In this document: positions 39,406 to 41,441 of the stretch, one piece after another
Numbering within the stretch: position 1 is the stretch's first letter
How the letters are laid out: each line of letters opens with the position of its first letter
NCBI GenBank assembly: GCA_048497495.1
Contig: JAFHCF010000256.1
Coordinates: 1 to 41,441, forward strand
DNA: 41,441 nt
Source: JAFHCF01 sp048497495
Lineage (GTDB): Bacteria > Pseudomonadota > Alphaproteobacteria > Rhizobiales > Ancalomicrobiaceae
Reading direction: 5' to 3'
The notes under the pieces: model-generated
The model's input: only the letters and a program-made list of their open reading frames with translations
Databases searched by the model: none
What the model was told of the DNA's origin: nothing
Made by a program: the position numbers and the translations under genes

Positions 39406-41441
39406 ATGCGCATCCTCGCCGTGCGCGGTCAGAACCTCGCCAGCCTCGCCGAGCCCTTCGCGATCGATCTGACCGCCGAGCCCCTGGCGGGGGCGGGCCT
39501 CTTCGCCATCACCGGCGAGACCGGCGCCGGCAAGTCGACCCTGCTCGACGCCATCTGCCTGGCGCTCTACGGCGACTACCCCCGCCTCGACGCCGAGGCG
39601 GGCGCCAACGAGGATGTGCCGGACGGCGACGGTGACGCCCTCAAGGCGCGCGACTCCCGTTCGATCCTGCGGCGTGGAGCGACGCAGGGGTCCTGCGAGG
39701 TCGACTTCGTCGCCGTCGACGGGGTGACCTATCGGGCCCATTGGGCGGTCAATCGGGCCCGCGGCCGCGCCGGCGGGCGTCTGCAACAGGCCGTCCGCCA
39801 GATCTCGAGGCTGGGGCCCGGGGGGGACGTGGTCGAGACCGTCGCGGAGAAGACGCAGGCGGTGAAGGAACGCATCGTCGAGCTGACCGACTTCACCTTC
39901 GAGCAGTTCCGCCGCACCGTCCTACTCGCCCAGGGCGACTTCGACGCCTTCCTGCGCGCCGACGATCGCGATCGGGCCGACCTGCTCGAGAAGATCACCG
40001 GCACCGAGATCTATGCCCGCCTTTCGGCGCAGGCCTTCGAGCGGGCGCGGGGCGCGCGCGAGGCGGTGGCGGCGGTCGAGGCGCGGCGGCGCGAGATCGG
40101 CGTCCTCGATCCCGAGATCCGCGAGGCGCGGATCGCCCATGGCGCGGCGCTCGCCGAACGGCTGGCGGTGTCGCGCCGGGCGAGCGACGCGGCCCGCGCC
40201 GGGCTCGCCGTCCACGGCGCCATCGCCACCGCCGAGACCCGGCTCGCCGAGGCGCAAGCGGAGACGGCGGCGGTGCAAGCCGCCCGCGCCGCCGCCGCCG
40301 AGACCGCCACCCGCCTCGAGCGCATCGATCGGGCGGCGACACTGCGGCCGGTTCACGGGCGCTGCGCCGAGGCGCGCGCCGCCGAGAACCAGGCGGCGGA
40401 GGCGCTCGCCGAGGTCGAGACGCAACTCGCCGCCTCGACGCCACGCTTCGAGACGGCGCGCCGGAGCCGCGAGGAGGCGCAGGCCGCGCTGGAACGGATC
40501 GAGGCGCGGATCGCCGCTCTCGGACCCGAGTGGGCCGCCGCCGCGCGTCTCGACACTCAGATCGATCTGGCGCGGCGTGAAGCGACCGATGCGGAAGTGC
40601 CGTGGCGAGGCGCGCTCGCCGCCCGCGACACCGAGAGGGCGCGGATCGCCGAGATCGACGCCCGTCGTGTCGCCTGCGCCGCCGAACTCGCCCGGATCGG
40701 GCACGATCTCACCCGCCTGGAGCCGATCGCGCCCCTCGCCGAGCGCTGGGAGGACGTCGAGGCGCGTCTCGGCGAGCGCATCGCCAGCGCCGGCGATGCC
40801 GCGCGGGCCGAGGCCCGTCGGGCCGCGGCGGAAGCCCACATGGCGGCCGCGGCCGCGCGGATCGCCGCCCACGAGGCCGAGGAGGCGCGCGACCGGGCGG
40901 CGCGCGGCGACGTCGAAGGGCGCATCGCCTCCCGACACGCCGCGCTCGGTGTCGTCGGCGAGGCCGATCTCAGGGTCCGCGATACCAGGCTCGCCGCGCT
41001 CCAGAGCGATGTGGCGCGGCTCCTGCCCCAGGGCACGGCCCGTGGGGCGGCGCTCGACGACGTCGCCGCCGCGACCCTCGCGATCGAGTCCGCCCGCGCC
41101 GAAGCCGAAGCGGCGACCGCCCGACGCGACGAGATCACGGCCGCCGCCGCCACCCTGCGGGCCCGTCGCCAGGGCCTCGCCGCCGCCGCCGAACTCGCCG
41201 ACGCGGTCGCCTCGGCGGAGGCCGGCGCGCTGCGCGCCCGGTTGATCGAGGGCGAGCCCTGCCCGGTCTGCGGGGCGCGCGAACACCCCATTCTCGGTGA
41301 CACCCGCATCGCCGAGGCGATGGCGCGGTTGCGCGGCGAACGGGCGCAGGTCGAGGCCGAACTCGCCGAGCTCGATCGCCGCGTCGGCGAGGCCGATCGC
41401 GTCATCGCCGGCGCGGAGGCGCGGATGCGGGAGGCCGAGCA
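39406..41441 (+). CDS. sbcC: Exonuclease subunit SbcC (Rad50 homologue), C-terminus outside window
   Basis: SMC-like ATPase partner of SbcD. The visible 678 residues hold the N-terminal ATPase lobe with Walker A GETGAGKSTLLDAIC, the RRTVLLAQGDFDAFL Q-loop motif and KITGTEIYA, then a long Ala/Arg/Glu-rich coiled coil. The zinc hook is at residues 619-622, PCPVCGAREHP, followed by the beginning of the returning coiled coil. The second ATPase lobe with signature and Walker B lies beyond the right edge. The ATG has GAGGAGGTG in the end of sbcD as ribosome site. The hook is near position 620 of an expected length of more than 1000. Confidence 0.95.
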   Translation, partial: MRILAVRGQNLASLAEPFAIDLTAEPLAGAGLFAITGETGAGKSTLLDAICLALYGDYPRLDAEAGANEDVPDGDGDALKARDSRSILRRGATQGSCEVDFVAVDGVTYRAHWAVNRARGRAGGRLQQAVRQISRLGPGGDVVETVAEKTQAVKERIVELTDFTFEQFRRTVLLAQGDFDAFLRADDRDRADLLEKITGTEIYARLSAQAFERARGAREAVAAVEARRREIGVLDPEIREARIAHGAALAERLAVSRRASDAARAGLAVHGAIATAETRLAEAQAETAAVQAARAAAAETATRLERIDRAATLRPVHGRCAEARAAENQAAEALAEVETQLAASTPRFETARRSREEAQAALERIEARIAALGPEWAAAARLDTQIDLARREATDAEVPWRGALAARDTERARIAEIDARRVACAAELARIGHDLTRLEPIAPLAERWEDVEARLGERIASAGDAARAEARRAAAEAHMAAAAARIAAHEAEEARDRAARGDVEGRIASRHAALGVVGEADLRVRDTRLAALQSDVARLLPQGTARGAALDDVAAATLAIESARAEAEAATARRDEITAAAATLRARRQGLAAAAELADAVASAEAGALRARLIEGEPCPVCGAREHPILGDTRIAEAMARLRGERAQVEAELAELDRRVGEADRVIAGAEARMREAE

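Noticed and set aside
1..41441. CRISPR arrays, tRNA or rRNA genes, prophage
   Set aside because: No regularly spaced direct repeats, no tRNA-like cloverleaf with a CCA end noticed, and no phage or transposase motifs in any frame.

Overview
The window is very G+C-rich, densely packed bacterial chromosome, with strong G/C preference at third codon positions. Gene families point to an alphaproteobacterium, most likely Hyphomicrobiales (Rhizobiales): an aapJQMP general amino-acid permease in rhizobial order, FixG/CcoG, two alphaproteobacterial-type truncated globins, a TadG-like pilus protein with a von Willebrand domain, and compact palindromic intergenic repeats. I see no rRNA, tRNA, CRISPR array, phage gene or transposase. 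Everything was read by eye without database searches.

Layout. 1-844: start of a nucleotide-sugar epimerase, cut by the left edge. 1187-2653: ccoG (cytochrome cbb3 oxidase maturation), with an FNR/FixK-like box upstream. 2782-3909: two tandem group II truncated hemoglobins. 4274-7781: acyl-CoA ligase plus acyl-CoA dehydrogenase. 7838-10251: a LysR regulator divergent from gabT. 10533-13725: small secreted proteins (a two-repeat Cys/Trp protein, an 85-residue unknown, a DUF2147-like protein) and a TadG-like protein. 13787-15541: a soluble chemoreceptor with a PilZ domain. 15847-19037: DNA photolyase and a GPH-family sugar transporter. 19254-24297: an orphan ChrR-like cupin protein, then cysK, an AlaX-like tRNA editing protein and two tandem 3-mercaptopyruvate sulfurtransferases. 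24350-25782: a TetR regulator divergent from a flavodoxin-fold quinone reductase, with two operators 30 bp apart. 26040-27245: acyltransferase-3 membrane protein. 27315-31584: aapJQMP. 32022-34511: metC-like lyase, PAP2 phosphatase and a small lipoprotein. 34879-37499: korAB 2-oxoacid:ferredoxin oxidoreductase. 37605-37877: single-domain PilZ protein. 38169-41441: sbcD and the start of sbcC.

Genes that plausibly work together: ccoG, the globins and korAB fit low-oxygen physiology; the ligase/dehydrogenase pair starts a CoA-dependent acid degradation; cysK, alaX and the two sulfurtransferases form a cysteine/sulfur cluster; aapJQMP imports amino acids and gabT can feed amino groups into central metabolism.

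The most interesting non-coding content is repetitive. A roughly 120-bp element made of two adjacent long hairpins occurs twice in the same orientation and brackets the 4-kb sulfur segment; one copy supplies the stop codon of the upstream transporter. A 123-bp near-perfect palindrome lies between cysK and alaX. A 32-bp palindromic repeat occurs in opposite orientations on the two sides of the acyltransferase gene.
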